A stretch of 64,000 bases of DNA from Amycolatopsis sp. MtRt-6 (GCF_017308975.1 NZ_JADWPD010000007.1:124001-188000), one strand, 5' to 3'. Counted from the first letter of the stretch, positions 29,179-38,440 are shown. Notes: generated from the sequence alone by a model not told the origin. Translations and numbers: made by a program.

Positions 29179-30155
29179 GCGGGTCCACCGACCGGATGCC
29201 GAGGCTGCTCGCGCTCGTGCCGTACCTGCTGGCGCGCCCGGGTGTCCGCATCGACGACGCGGCGCAGGACTTCGACGTCTCGCCCAAGCAGCTGCGCAAG
29301 GACCTCGAGCTGCTGTGGATGTGCGGGCTGCCCGGCTACGGCCCCGGCGACCTGATCGACCTGTCCTTCGAGGGCGACACGATCGTCGTCACGCACGACG
29401 CCGGGATGAGCCGCCCGCTGCGGCTGACCGGTGGCGAGGCGACCGCGCTGCTGGTGGCGCTGCGGGCGCTGGCCGAGACGCCGGGCGTGGTCGACGGCGA
29501 CGCCGTGCGCCGCTCCATCGCCAAGATCGAGGCCGCCGCCGGGCAGGCCCAGCCGGCCGGGGTGGTCGTCGGCGGGGGAGTGCGCGAGGGCAAGAAGACG
29601 GCCCGGACCCGCGAGGAGGTCGCCCGCGCGCTGCAGGACGGGCGGGCGCTGCGGATCCGCTACTACACCGCCTCGAAGGACCAGATCACCGAGCGCACGG
29701 TCGACCCGATGCGGCTGCTGATCGTCCAGGCGGTCGGCTACCTCGAGGCCTGGTGCCGCCGCGCCGAAGGCGTCCGGCTGTTCCGGCTGGACCGGATCGA
29801 CGAGCTGGCGATCCTCGGCGAGCCGTCGCGGCCGCCCGCGCACGCCCACCCCACGGACATCTCCGAGGGTGTCTTCCGGGAGCGGCCCGATCAGCGGGAG
29901 GCGGTCCTGGTCCTCGACCCGGACGCACGCTGGGTAGCCGAGTACTACCCGTGCGAGGAGCTCGACGAGCTCGACGGCGGCCGGCTGCGGATCCGGATGC
30001 GCTACGCCGACCAGTCGTGGATGGTGCGTCTCGTGCTGGGGCTGGGCGGGGAAGCGCTGGTGGAGAGCCCGGCGGACCTTGCCGCCGACGTCGGTCGCCG
30101 GGCCGCCGACGCGGTGGCCCGAGCCCGTCACCTTCCGTCAACCTGCGACCACTAG
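29175..30155 (+). CDS. pafC: WYL-domain regulator PafC
   Basis: This is the partner of PafB, 326 residues, with the same order: winged helix (MPRLLALVPYLLARPGVRIDDAA and SPKQLRKDLELLW), WYL domain (LRIRYYTASKDQ, VGYLEAWCRRAEGVRLFRLDRI) and WCX domain. The WYL pocket is thought to bind a damage signal, recently proposed to be single-stranded nucleic acid in related proteins. The GTG overlaps the pafB stop, so both are translated together in equal amounts. Its own TAG stop is the first part of the next gene's -10 box. Confidence 0.95.
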   Translation: MSGSTDRMPRLLALVPYLLARPGVRIDDAAQDFDVSPKQLRKDLELLWMCGLPGYGPGDLIDLSFEGDTIVVTHDAGMSRPLRLTGGEATALLVALRALAETPGVVDGDAVRRSIAKIEAAAGQAQPAGVVVGGGVREGKKTARTREEVARALQDGRALRIRYYTASKDQITERTVDPMRLLIVQAVGYLEAWCRRAEGVRLFRLDRIDELAILGEPSRPPAHAHPTDISEGVFRERPDQREAVLVLDPDARWVAEYYPCEELDELDGGRLRIRMRYADQSWMVRLVLGLGGEALVESPADLAADVGRRAADAVARARHLPSTCDH

Positions 30156-30164
30156 GCTGACGGC

Positions 30165-30377
30165 GTGCCGTACCTGCCCACCGCTGTGCTCATCGTGCTC
30201 GGCCTCGCCGTCCTCGTGGTCCTGCTGGTGCGGACCGTCAAGGTCTTGCGTGCTTTCCGGCGGACCGCAAGCATGGTGGCTACGAACACCCAGGACCGGG
30301 CGGGGCTCGTCCGTGCCCGGGCGGCGGGGTTGCGCGTCGCGTTCGCGCAGCGCCGCCACAAAGCGGAAAACCAGTAA
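30165..30377 (+). CDS. Small single-pass membrane protein
   Basis: This 70-residue protein has one long hydrophobic segment (about residues 5-27) and a basic, amphipathic C-terminal part. A small protein at this place, between pafC and tatA, is typical for the locus, but I know of no function. TAGGCT lies six bases before the GTG start, so it is expressed from a leaderless promoter that overlaps the pafC stop. Confidence 0.7.
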   Translation: MPYLPTAVLIVLGLAVLVVLLVRTVKVLRAFRRTASMVATNTQDRAGLVRARAAGLRVAFAQRRHKAENQ

Positions 30378-30408
30378 CATCCCTACCAGACGCAGATAGG
30401 AGGCCACC

Positions 30409-30723
30409 ATGCTGAACGGATTGCAGCCGTGGCATTTGATCATCTTGGTGCTCGTCGTCGTGCTGCTGTTCGGGGCCAAGAGGCTTCCCGACGCGGCCCG
30501 GTCCATCGGCAAGTCCATGAAGATCTTCAAGGCCGAGACCAAGGACCTCACCGGCGACAAGGCCGCGGCGCACGAAGACGCCGAGCCCGCCGACACGAAG
30601 CAGATCCCGGCCAAGCCCGCCACGCCCGCTTCGACCGACCAGCAGGTCGCCGACCTGCAGCGGCAGCTCGACGAGCTGAAGAAGCAGCAGGCCGCCGACC
30701 AGCCGCAGAAGAACGTCAGCTGA
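30409..30723 (+). CDS. tatA: Twin-arginine translocase subunit TatA
   Basis: TatA oligomerises to form the conduit for folded proteins. The 104-residue protein has the short membrane helix ([16 protein letters not shown]), the hinge [15 protein letters not shown] and an amphipathic helix, then a Gln/Lys-rich coil. AGGAGG lies close before the ATG. tatC follows, and no tatB is in this window. Confidence 0.95.
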   Translation: MLNGLQPWHLIILVLVVVLLFGAKRLPDAARSIGKSMKIFKAETKDLTGDKAAAHEDAEPADTKQIPAKPATPASTDQQVADLQRQLDELKKQQAADQPQKNVS

Positions 30724-30810
30724 GCGGTTCAGCAACACCTGGTCCCCTGTCCGCGGAGCGCGCCGGTCCCGGTGCGTTCCGCGCGGACTCCGACGAGAAC
30801 GGAACAACCC

Positions 30811-31782
30811 GTGGCGGAACCCGCCTCCGGAAACGGTGACAGCCGCCGGTCGAAGCGGCGCAAGCGCAGCCGTCGCAGCAACCCCGACGGCACGATGACG
30901 CTCATCGAGCACATCTACGAGTTCCGCCGCCGACTCGGCTTCGCGTTGCTCGCGGTGGTGATCGGCGGGATCTTCGGGTTCATTTGGTTCGGCACGCACA
31001 TCGGGCCGATCCCGTCGCTCGGCGACCTCGTCAAGGACCCGTACTGCGCCATCCCGCCGGATCGGCGGCTCGACAGCGCCGAAGGGTGCCGGCTGCTGCA
31101 GACCGTGCCGTTCGAGGCCTTCATGACGCAGCTGAAGGTCGGCATCGCGGCCGGGGCCGTGCTGCTCTCGCCGGCCTGGCTGTACCAGCTCTGGGCGTTC
31201 ATCGCGCCCGGCCTGTACAGCAAGGAACGCAAGTACGCGCTGACGTTCGTCGCGTTCGCGTCGGTGCTGTTCGCCGGGGGCGCCGTGCTCGCCTACGTCC
31301 TCTTCCCGCACGCCCTGCAACTGCTCATGGGCTTCGGGCAGGACGCGTTCGTCACCGCGCTGACCGCGGACAAGTACATCTCGTTCCTGCTGTCGCTGCT
31401 GATCATCTTCGGCATCAGCTTCGAGCTCCCGCTGCTGGTGGTGATGCTCAACCGCGTCGGCGTGGTCAAGTACGTCCAGCTGAAGAAGTGGCGGCGCGGC
31501 ATCGTGTTCGCGATCTTCGTCTTCGCGGCGTTCGCCACCCCCGGCTCGGACCCGTTCTCCATGCTCGGCCTCGCCGGCGCGCTCACCGTGCTGTTCGAGA
31601 TCGCCGTGCAGATGGCCCGCTTCCACGACCGCAAGCTCGAAAAGGCCCGTGGCGACGAGGGCTGGGACAAGCTCGCCGACGACGAAGCCGCCCCGTTCGA
31701 CTACACGCCGAGCACCATCGACGACGGGCCGTCCGCCCCGACCGCGTCCGGTGGCCGGTCGAGCACCGACGACGTCACCTAG
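30811..31782 (+). CDS. tatC: Twin-arginine translocase subunit TatC
   Basis: TatC recognises RR signal peptides. The protein has six membrane helices, the conserved MTLIEHIYEFRRRL start and the FETPFEAFM-type region (here QTVPFEAFMTQLKV), FAAFATPGSDPFSM and a C-terminal end in DDVT, like mycobacterial TatC. The start is uncertain: GTG 30811 gives a 323-residue protein with a short basic tail, and GTG 30772 adds 13 residues. The TAG stop overlaps the GTG of the lipid kinase gene by one base. Confidence 0.95.
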   Translation: MAEPASGNGDSRRSKRRKRSRRSNPDGTMTLIEHIYEFRRRLGFALLAVVIGGIFGFIWFGTHIGPIPSLGDLVKDPYCAIPPDRRLDSAEGCRLLQTVPFEAFMTQLKVGIAAGAVLLSPAWLYQLWAFIAPGLYSKERKYALTFVAFASVLFAGGAVLAYVLFPHALQLLMGFGQDAFVTALTADKYISFLLSLLIIFGISFELPLLVVMLNRVGVVKYVQLKKWRRGIVFAIFVFAAFATPGSDPFSMLGLAGALTVLFEIAVQMARFHDRKLEKARGDEGWDKLADDEAAPFDYTPSTIDDGPSAPTASGGRSSTDDVT

Positions 31783-32663
31783 TGGGACTGCACGCCGCGC
31801 TCGCCGTGCACCCGGCGTCGGGGCACGGCGCGGCCGCCCGGATCGCCGACACGGTCGCCGAGCGGCTGCGCACGGCGGTGGACCGGCTCGACGTGCTGGT
31901 CGCCCACAGCGTCGAGGAGTCCCGCGCGCTGATGCGGTCGTCCCACGCGGCCGGCCTGGACGTCCTGATCGTGCTCGGCGGCGACGGCGCCGCGCACCAG
32001 GGCGTCCAGTTCTGCGCGAACAACGCTGTCGCGCTCGGGCTGGTCCCGGCGGGCACCGGCAACGACTTCGCCCGCGCCCTCGGCATCCCCGGCGAGCCGC
32101 TCCCGGCGGTCGACGCGCTGGTGGCGGCCCTGCGCTTGGGTGCCCGGCGGCGGATCGACCTCGGCCGCGTGGGCGACACGTGGTTCGCGACGGTGCTGTG
32201 CGCGGGGTTCGACGCGAGCGTCAACGAGCGGGCGAACCGGATGCGGTGGCCGTCGGGACCGCGCCGCTACGACGTGGCGATCCTGGCCGAGCTGGCGGCG
32301 TTCCGCGCCCGCCCGGTGGTCGTCGACACGGGCACCGAGCGCCTGGAGCTCGACGCGACCCTGGTGGCGATCGGCAACACGAGGTTCTACGGCGGCGGCG
32401 TCCCGATCTGCCCGACGGCCGACCCCGAGGACGGCGTCTTCGACGTGACGATCATCGGCCACGCCACCCGCCGCGGCCTGATCCGCATGCTCCCGGGCCT
32501 GCGCACGGGCAACCACGTGACCCACCCGGCGGTCCGCACGCTGCGCGCCCGCGCGGTGACCTTGGCCGGCAACACGTGGCCCGCCTACGCCGACGGGGAA
32601 CCGCAGGGCACGGTCCCGGTGACGGCCAGCTGCGTGCCGGGCGCGCTCACGGTGCTGGCCTAA
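31782..32663 (+). CDS. Diacylglycerol kinase family protein (DgkB/YegS-like)
   Basis: This 293-residue cytoplasmic lipid kinase has the nucleotide motif VLGGDGAAHQG, then LVPAGTGNDFARALG and the C-terminal DGEPQG typical of the family. It would phosphorylate diacylglycerol or a related lipid and recycle it into phospholipid synthesis. The start is GTG at 31782, sharing one base with the tatC stop (TAGTG), so translation is coupled to the Tat operon. This coupling is conserved by position in actinobacteria but has no known reason. A second kinase domain is in the fusion at 21834. Confidence 0.92.
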   Translation: MGLHAALAVHPASGHGAAARIADTVAERLRTAVDRLDVLVAHSVEESRALMRSSHAAGLDVLIVLGGDGAAHQGVQFCANNAVALGLVPAGTGNDFARALGIPGEPLPAVDALVAALRLGARRRIDLGRVGDTWFATVLCAGFDASVNERANRMRWPSGPRRYDVAILAELAAFRARPVVVDTGTERLELDATLVAIGNTRFYGGGVPICPTADPEDGVFDVTIIGHATRRGLIRMLPGLRTGNHVTHPAVRTLRARAVTLAGNTWPAYADGEPQGTVPVTASCVPGALTVLA

Positions 32664-33235
32664 CGGTCGTAGCCGCCGGCCCGGGCCACCAGGTGCCGGA
32701 AGTGCGCCGGGGTCAGCAGGCGTCCCGCGTCGGCGAAGTACACGCCGCCGCAGCGGTGGCAGAACCAGCCCTGCTCCCACACCTGCCGGGCCGCCGGCAC
32801 CCCGCGCCGCTGCCGGCGGTGGGCTCGCACCCGGCGGACGTACAACCAGCCCAGCACACCCACGGCGACGTACACCGCGAACGCCGGCAACGAGAGCACC
32901 GCGAACCCCAGCGCCTTCGCCGCCGCGCCGCCCGGAGGCGGGTCGTCGGCCGCCGAGAGCGGCAGCAGCAGGAAACAGCTCCCGGCCATCGCCAGCGCGA
33001 TCGCCGCCGCCAGGAGGCCGCCGCCGCGGCGCGGGGGAGGGAAGGGGTCCAGTGCCCGGGCCACCGCCGTCACCGTCACGCCGCTGACCTGGCCGTTCGT
33101 CACGACCACGCCGTCGCCGGCCGGCACCGCGACCGCCGGGCCCTGGCCGCGGTAGTACGAGTGGCCGCCGTGGTAGGCCGCGGGCACGTGCTGCACCCGG
33201 TCCAGGAGGCCGCAGCTCGGGCACGGTTCGGTCAT
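32660..33235 (-). CDS. Membrane protein with two zinc-ribbon knuckles
   Basis: This 191-residue protein has CPSCG near residue 5 and CHRCG near residue 165, with two membrane helices between (about 80-105 and 115-140). The two CXXC pairs could form one zinc site if the ends meet in the cytoplasm. A basic segment (RRVRAHRRQRRG) follows the second helix. I do not recognise the function. The ATG at 33235 gives MTEPCPSCG. It overlaps the kinase stop by four bases and lies near palindromic element copy 3. Confidence 0.7.
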   Translation of the reverse strand: MTEPCPSCGLLDRVQHVPAAYHGGHSYYRGQGPAVAVPAGDGVVVTNGQVSGVTVTAVARALDPFPPPRRGGGLLAAAIALAMAGSCFLLLPLSAADDPPPGGAAAKALGFAVLSLPAFAVYVAVGVLGWLYVRRVRAHRRQRRGVPAARQVWEQGWFCHRCGGVYFADAGRLLTPAHFRHLVARAGGYDR

Positions 33236-33272
33236 GCCCGCTCCGACGCGGCCCGGCAGCACCCGGTTCCGG

Positions 33273-33288
33273 TGTATAACGACCTATA
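33273..33288. repeat. GTATAACGACCTATAC palindromic element, copy 3
   Basis: This is identical to copy 2. It lies between the zinc-ribbon protein gene (start 38 bases away on the minus strand) and helY (start about 95 bases away on the plus strand), so it could control either. Confidence 0.65.
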
Positions 33289-33383
33289 CTGCGGGCCGGT
33301 TTTCTTGATCAACGGCTACCGGCACGAACGAAAAACCGGCCAGGACCGGGTATCGGTCACGCGGCGTGCGGACCGCCGGGGGG

Positions 33384-36179
33384 ATGTGGAACCCTGACGA
33401 GGTGGCCAGTAGCCCTTCTCCGTCCCCGGCCGAGGCCTATGCGGCCTCCACGCGCCGCGGGAAGTACCCCCAGCTGACGCGCTTCGCCGCGGAGGTGTCC
33501 TTCGAGTTCGACCGGTTCCAGATCCGCGGGTGCGAGGCCCTCGAGGACGGCCACGGCGTGCTGGTCTGCGCGCCCACCGGGGCGGGCAAGACGGTGGTCG
33601 GCGAGTTCGCCGTGCACCTGGCGCTGGCCGAGGGCCGCAAGTGCTTCTACACGACGCCGATCAAGGCGCTGTCGAACCAGAAGTACGCCGACCTCGTGGC
33701 CCGCTACGGCACCGACGCCGTCGGCCTGCTGACCGGCGACACCTCGATCAACGGCTCGGCGCAGGTGGTCGTGATGACCACCGAGGTACTGCGCAACATG
33801 CTCTACGCCGGCTCGTCGACGATCACCGACCTCGGGTACGTCGTGATGGACGAGGTCCACTACCTGGCCGACCGGTTCCGCGGCGCGGTCTGGGAAGAGG
33901 TCATCCTGCACCTGCCCGAACACGTCCGGGTGGTGGGGCTGTCGGCGACGGTCAGCAACGCCGAGGAGTTCGGCGAGTGGCTGGTGGAGGTCCGGGGCGA
34001 CACGACGGTCGTCGTCGACGAGCACCGGCCGGTGCCGCTGTGGCAGCACATGCTGGTCGGGAACCGGCTGCTGGACCTGTTCGCGGGCGACGACGTGCAC
34101 GCGCCGAACGCCGAGCTGCGGATCAACCCGACGTTGTTGCGCCGGACCGAGGAGATCGGCCGCCAGTACGCGCCGGCGGGGTTCCGCGGGCCGCGGGGCC
34201 GCCGGGGCGCGCCGCCGCGGATGCCGCGGTTCCGGCCGCCGTCGCGGGTGGACGTCGTCGAGCAGCTGGACCGGGCCGGGTTGCTGCCGGCGATCGTGTT
34301 CATCTTTTCGCGGGCGGGGTGTGACGCCGCGGTGGCGCAGTGCGTCCGGTCGGGGCTGCGGCTGAACGGGCCGGGCGAGGTCGAGGAGATCCGGAAGGTC
34401 ATCGAGGAGCGCACGGCGGACCTGCCCGAGGGTGATCTCGGCGTGCTCGGTTACTGGGAGTGGCGGGAGGCGCTGGAGCGCGGGATCGCCGGGCACCACG
34501 CGGGGTTGTTGCCGGCGTTCAAGGAGACCGTGGAGGAGCTGTTCGTCCGCGGGCTGGTGAAGGTCGTGTTCGCGACGGAGACCCTCGCGCTGGGGATCAA
34601 CATGCCGGCCCGCACGGTCGTGCTCGAGCGGCTGGTGAAGTACAACGGCGAGGCGCACGTCGACCTGACGCCGGGGGAGTACACCCAGCTGACGGGCCGG
34701 GCGGGGCGGCGCGGGATCGACGTCGAGGGGCACGCCGTCGTGGCGTGGCAGCCGGGGGTGGACCCGAAGCAGGTCGCCGGGCTGGCGTCGACGCGGACCT
34801 ATCCGCTGCGGTCGTCGTTCCGGCCGGGCTACAACATGGCGGTCAACCTGGTGGCCCAGGTCGGTGCGGCCGAGGCGCGGGAGCTGCTGGAGCAGTCGTT
34901 CGCGCAGTTCCAGGCCGACCGGTCGGTGGTGGGGACCGCGCGGCGGATCGAGCGGAACAAGGAGGCCCTGAAGGGCTACACGGCCGCGGTGACCGGCGAT
35001 TTCGACGAGATGCTGGAGTACGTCGAGCTGCGCTCGAAGATTTCGACGCGGGAGAAGGCGTTGTCGCGGCAGAACACGGTGGCGCGCCGGGCCGGGACGG
35101 CGGAGTCGCTGGAGAAGCTGCGCAAGGGTGACGTGATCGCGGTGCCGGCGGGCCGGCGGGCGGGGCTGGCCGTGGTGGTCGACCCGGGGCTGGACCCGAT
35201 CCGGGAGCCGCGTCCGGTGGTGGTGACCGAGGACCGGTGGTCGGGGCCGCTGTCGGTGGCGGACTTCCCCGGTCCGGTGGAGGCGCTGGGGCGGATCAAG
35301 CTGCCCAAGCACATCGAGCTGCGGTCGCCGCGGACGCGGCGGGACATCGCCTCGACGTTGCGGAACGCCGGGATTTCGTTGCCGGGCCGGCAGAAGCGGC
35401 GGTCGGGGGCGAACGAGGACGGTGAGCTGGCGGCGTTGCGGCGGGCGCTGCGGGCGCACCCGTGCCACGGGCTGGCCGAGCGTGAGGCGAACCTGCGGTG
35501 GGTCGAGCGCTACCAGCGACTGGCCGCGGAGACGCAGCAGCTGGAGCGGAAGGTCGCGGCGACGACGCACTCGCTGGCGCGGGCGTTCGACCGGATCCTG
35601 GCCTTGCTGGGTGAGCGCGGTTATCTGGGGCCGGAGTCGGCGGGGGACGGGGAGGACCGCGTCACCGAGCACGGCCGGCGGCTGACCCGGCTCTACAGCG
35701 AGTCGGATCTGCTGGCCGCGGAGTGCATCCGGCACGGCGTGTGGCGCCAGCTCAACCCGGCCGAGCTGGCGGCGGTCGTGTCGACGCTGGTGTTCGAGGC
35801 GCGCCGGGACACCGCCGGTGAGCCGCGGTTGCCGGGTGGTGCGGTGCCGGAGGCGTGGCAGGAGACGGCGCGGTTGTGGGTGGAGCTGGCCGACGACGAG
35901 CGGCGGCACCGGCTGGACCGGACGCGGGAGCCGGACGCCGGGTTCGCGTGGCCGGTTTATCGCTGGGCGCGGGGTGAATCCCTGGAGAAGGTGCTGACCG
36001 CGGCGGAGGCCAACGGGCAGGAGCTGTCGGCGGGTGACTTCGTGCGCTGGTCGCGGCAGGTGATCGACCTGCTCGACCAGATCCGGGACGTGCTGGGCAA
36101 GGCGGATCCGGTGGGTGCGGCGGCGGCCGACGCGGTGAAGGCGCTGCGTCGCGGGGTCGTGGCCGCGGGCGCGGCGTGA
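33384..36179 (+). CDS. helY: Ski2/Mtr4-like DEVH-box helicase HelY
   Basis: This 931-residue superfamily 2 helicase resembles mycobacterial HelY. It has Walker A APTGAGKT near residue 63, the DEVH box in VVMDEVHYLADR, SATVSN, and QLTGRAGRRG in the second RecA domain. A long C-terminal part with the DSHCT-like domain follows (EPDAGFAWPVYRWA, FVRWSRQVIDLLDQIRDV). The family unwinds RNA or RNA/DNA in decay or repair. ATG 33384 is used; GTG 33366 and GTG 33402 are in frame. A large open frame on the opposite strand is a codon-bias shadow. Confidence 0.93.
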   Translation: MWNPDEVASSPSPSPAEAYAASTRRGKYPQLTRFAAEVSFEFDRFQIRGCEALEDGHGVLVCAPTGAGKTVVGEFAVHLALAEGRKCFYTTPIKALSNQKYADLVARYGTDAVGLLTGDTSINGSAQVVVMTTEVLRNMLYAGSSTITDLGYVVMDEVHYLADRFRGAVWEEVILHLPEHVRVVGLSATVSNAEEFGEWLVEVRGDTTVVVDEHRPVPLWQHMLVGNRLLDLFAGDDVHAPNAELRINPTLLRRTEEIGRQYAPAGFRGPRGRRGAPPRMPRFRPPSRVDVVEQLDRAGLLPAIVFIFSRAGCDAAVAQCVRSGLRLNGPGEVEEIRKVIEERTADLPEGDLGVLGYWEWREALERGIAGHHAGLLPAFKETVEELFVRGLVKVVFATETLALGINMPARTVVLERLVKYNGEAHVDLTPGEYTQLTGRAGRRGIDVEGHAVVAWQPGVDPKQVAGLASTRTYPLRSSFRPGYNMAVNLVAQVGAAEARELLEQSFAQFQADRSVVGTARRIERNKEALKGYTAAVTGDFDEMLEYVELRSKISTREKALSRQNTVARRAGTAESLEKLRKGDVIAVPAGRRAGLAVVVDPGLDPIREPRPVVVTEDRWSGPLSVADFPGPVEALGRIKLPKHIELRSPRTRRDIASTLRNAGISLPGRQKRRSGANEDGELAALRRALRAHPCHGLAEREANLRWVERYQRLAAETQQLERKVAATTHSLARAFDRILALLGERGYLGPESAGDGEDRVTEHGRRLTRLYSESDLLAAECIRHGVWRQLNPAELAAVVSTLVFEARRDTAGEPRLPGGAVPEAWQETARLWVELADDERRHRLDRTREPDAGFAWPVYRWARGESLEKVLTAAEANGQELSAGDFVRWSRQVIDLLDQIRDVLGKADPVGAAAADAVKALRRGVVAAGAA

Positions 36180-36339
36180 ACTTGGTGTTAGCGCAGCTCG
36201 GCGGCCGGGTGACCGGTGCGCGTGGACACGTGTGCTCGGGTCCGACCTGTGGTTGGATCGCGGGCGACACCGTGTGTGCGCGGCTTGGGCGGTGTTTCGG
36301 GGTGGACAGCGAGATGAGTGAAGCAGGCGGAGGCAGACG

Positions 36340-37119
36340 ATGAGCACGCCGTATGGCGGCAACGACCCACAGCAGCCCCAGTACGGGCAGCAGCCGGGCG
36401 GCGCGTACCCGCCGAGCGGCTCGCAGGAGCAGCCGCAGTGGGGGCAGCCGCAGCAGCCTTCTTACGACCCGAACCAGCAACAGCAGTGGGGCCAGCCGCA
36501 GCAACCCCAGCAACCACAGCAACCACAGCAGTGGGGGCAGCAGCCGGGCGGGTACGCCCCGCCGCAGCAGCCGCAGTGGGGCCAGCAGCCACCGCCGTAC
36601 GGGCAGCAGCCCGGCGGTGGGTATCCGCAGAGCGGGCCGCAGGCGCAGCCGCAGTACGGGCAGCAGCCCGGTGGGGCGTACCCGCAGAGCGGGCCGCAGG
36701 CGCAGCCGCAGTACGGGCAGCAGCCGCCGGGCGGCCAGTACGACTACGGCCGGCAGTTCCCCGGCGCGGGCGCGCCGGAGGGGGAGCAGCCGGCGAAGTC
36801 GAAGAAGGGCCTGCTGATCGGGGTCGCCGCGGTGGTCGCGGCGGTGGCCGTGTTCCTCGTTCTCGGGTTCGTCGCGCCGGGGTTCCTGAAGACGCAGGTC
36901 TTCAACAACACCCAGATGCAGACCGACGTGCAGAAGCTGCTGACCGAGACCTACAAGATCGACGGCGTCACCGGCGTCACCTGTCCCGCCGAGCAGAAGG
37001 TGGAGGACGGGGCGAAGTTCGAGTGCACCGCCACGATCGCGGGCAAGCCGCAGCAGGTGCCGATCACGGTGAAGGGCGACGGCGGCAACTACGAGGTTTC
37101 CCCGCCGGTCGCGAAGTAG
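36340..37119 (+). CDS. Pro/Gln-rich membrane protein with DUF4333 domain
   Basis: This 259-residue protein has a disordered Gln/Pro/Gly-rich N-terminus of about 150 residues, with a basic KSKK, one membrane helix (about 158-180) and an extracellular DUF4333 domain containing two cysteines (VTCPAEQKVEDGAKFECTATI). DUF4333 is found in actinomycete envelope proteins without a defined role. The N-terminal part contains a 57-bp tandem duplication at 36604-36717 (19-residue unit). Strong hairpin 37127-37159 ends the transcript. Confidence 0.8.
   Translation: MSTPYGGNDPQQPQYGQQPGGAYPPSGSQEQPQWGQPQQPSYDPNQQQQWGQPQQPQQPQQPQQWGQQPGGYAPPQQPQWGQQPPPYGQQPGGGYPQSGPQAQPQYGQQPGGAYPQSGPQAQPQYGQQPPGGQYDYGRQFPGAGAPEGEQPAKSKKGLLIGVAAVVAAVAVFLVLGFVAPGFLKTQVFNNTQMQTDVQKLLTETYKIDGVTGVTCPAEQKVEDGAKFECTATIAGKPQQVPITVKGDGGNYEVSPPVAK
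36604..36717 (+). repeat. 57-bp tandem repeat within the coding sequence
   Basis: Two near-identical 57-base units (36604-36660, 36661-36717) encode the 19-residue block ending GPQAQPQYG. Small differences (GGY/GAY) show some divergence. It is a candidate site for length variation. Confidence 0.8.
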
Positions 37120-37126
37120 TGCTTGC

Positions 37127-37159
37127 GGAGCCCGGCCACTTATCCGGTGGCCGGGCTCC
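37127..37159 (+). terminator. Terminator of the DUF4333 gene
   Basis: Thirteen-base perfect arms (37127-37139, 37147-37159) with a seven-base loop begin eight bases after the stop. Confidence 0.85.
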
Positions 37160-37183
37160 GGCGTTTCCGGAGATGATCCGGGC

Positions 37184-38386
37184 ATGAGCGACTTCGAGAT
37201 CCGGACGCTGGCGACCGCGGAGCACCGGGCCGCGAGCAACCTGTTCCGGGAAACCGTGCACATGCCGCCGTCCGACGACGCCGAATGGGTGTACGCGGCG
37301 CGGTACTACCAGCCCGGCGGCGCGCTGGGGGCGTTCGACCCGGAGCTCGTCGGGACCGCGCGGTCGTTCGACGCGGAGCTGACGGTGCCCGGTGGGGCGC
37401 GGCGGCCGACGGTGGGTGTCACCTCGGTCGGTGTCCGTGCCGACCGCACCCGCCGGGGTGTGCTGCGGGCGTTGATGACGGCGCAGCTGGAGGACTTCGC
37501 CGCGCGTGGGGTGGTGTTCGCGAACCTGCTCGCGTCCGAGGCGGGGATCTACGGCCGGTTCGGCTACGGCTTGGCGACGCGGTGCCGCACCTACAGCCTG
37601 GACCCGCGCCGGGCGCGGTTGCGGCCGGACGCGCCGGTGGGCGGCGAACTGGAGCTGCTGGACCTGGAGCGGGCCCTCGAGGTCTGTCCCGGGGTGTACG
37701 ACGGCCTCGAGCACCGGCCGGGGATGATGTCCCGGCCCGACGTGCTGTGGCGGCTCTACGAGATGCAGCTGCGGCGGCACGCCACGCCGGCGAAGGCGGT
37801 CGTGCACCACGGCCCCGGTGGGCCGGACGGGTTCGCGATCTACCACGTCGACGGGGCGATGGCCCACCCGTGGACCACGACACTGGAGGTGTCGGACCTG
37901 TTCGCAGGCTCGGCGACGGCGTTCGCGGGGCTGTGGCGGTTCCTGCTCGGCATCGACCTGGTGGACCGGATCGCCGCCGAATCGCGGCCGCTCGACGATC
38001 CGATCGAGCTGCTGCTGGCCGACCACCGCGGCGGGAAGGTCGGCGGGATCGAGGACGAGCACTGGCTGCGGCTCGTCGACGTCGGCGCGGCCCTGTCCGC
38101 CCGCGAGTACGGGCACGCCGACCCGGTGGTCGTCGAGGTGACCGACCCGCTGCTGCCCGGCAACAGCGGCGGCTACCTCGTCACCCCGGACGGCGCCGGG
38201 CGCACGGACGGGCCGGCCGGGCTCCGCATGGACGTCACCACCCTGGCCATGGTCTACCTCGGCACCTGGCGGCCGTCGGCGCTGGCGGACGCGGGGCGGA
38301 TCGAGGTCCTCGACCCGCGGGCGCCGGCGGCCGCGGACCTGCTTTTCGGCACCCGGGTGGCGGCGTGGAGCGGCAGCTACTTCTGA
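37184..38386 (+). CDS. Eis-like GNAT acetyltransferase, first copy
   Basis: This 400-residue protein has the Eis architecture: two GNAT domains (acetyl-CoA site around VGVRADRTRRGVLRALM) and a C-terminal SCP2-like domain. A Tyr in EAGIYGRFGYG corresponds to the acid Tyr of Eis, and the protein ends in Phe (SGSYF), whose free carboxylate acts as the base in Eis. Eis acetylates amines of aminoglycosides and some peptides. Here the natural substrate is unknown. A second copy follows on the same strand, about 40% identical by eye in conserved parts. Confidence 0.88.
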   Translation: MSDFEIRTLATAEHRAASNLFRETVHMPPSDDAEWVYAARYYQPGGALGAFDPELVGTARSFDAELTVPGGARRPTVGVTSVGVRADRTRRGVLRALMTAQLEDFAARGVVFANLLASEAGIYGRFGYGLATRCRTYSLDPRRARLRPDAPVGGELELLDLERALEVCPGVYDGLEHRPGMMSRPDVLWRLYEMQLRRHATPAKAVVHHGPGGPDGFAIYHVDGAMAHPWTTTLEVSDLFAGSATAFAGLWRFLLGIDLVDRIAAESRPLDDPIELLLADHRGGKVGGIEDEHWLRLVDVGAALSAREYGHADPVVVEVTDPLLPGNSGGYLVTPDGAGRTDGPAGLRMDVTTLAMVYLGTWRPSALADAGRIEVLDPRAPAAADLLFGTRVAAWSGSYF

Positions 38387-38440
38387 GCTTTGCGGAAAAC
38401 CGCATTCCGGACTCGCCGGTCGCGCGGCAAGATCGGGAAC

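Noticed and set aside
33357..36362. Open frame of 1001 residues on the minus strand
   Set aside because: Antisense of helY; Arg/Pro/His-rich and without any domain.
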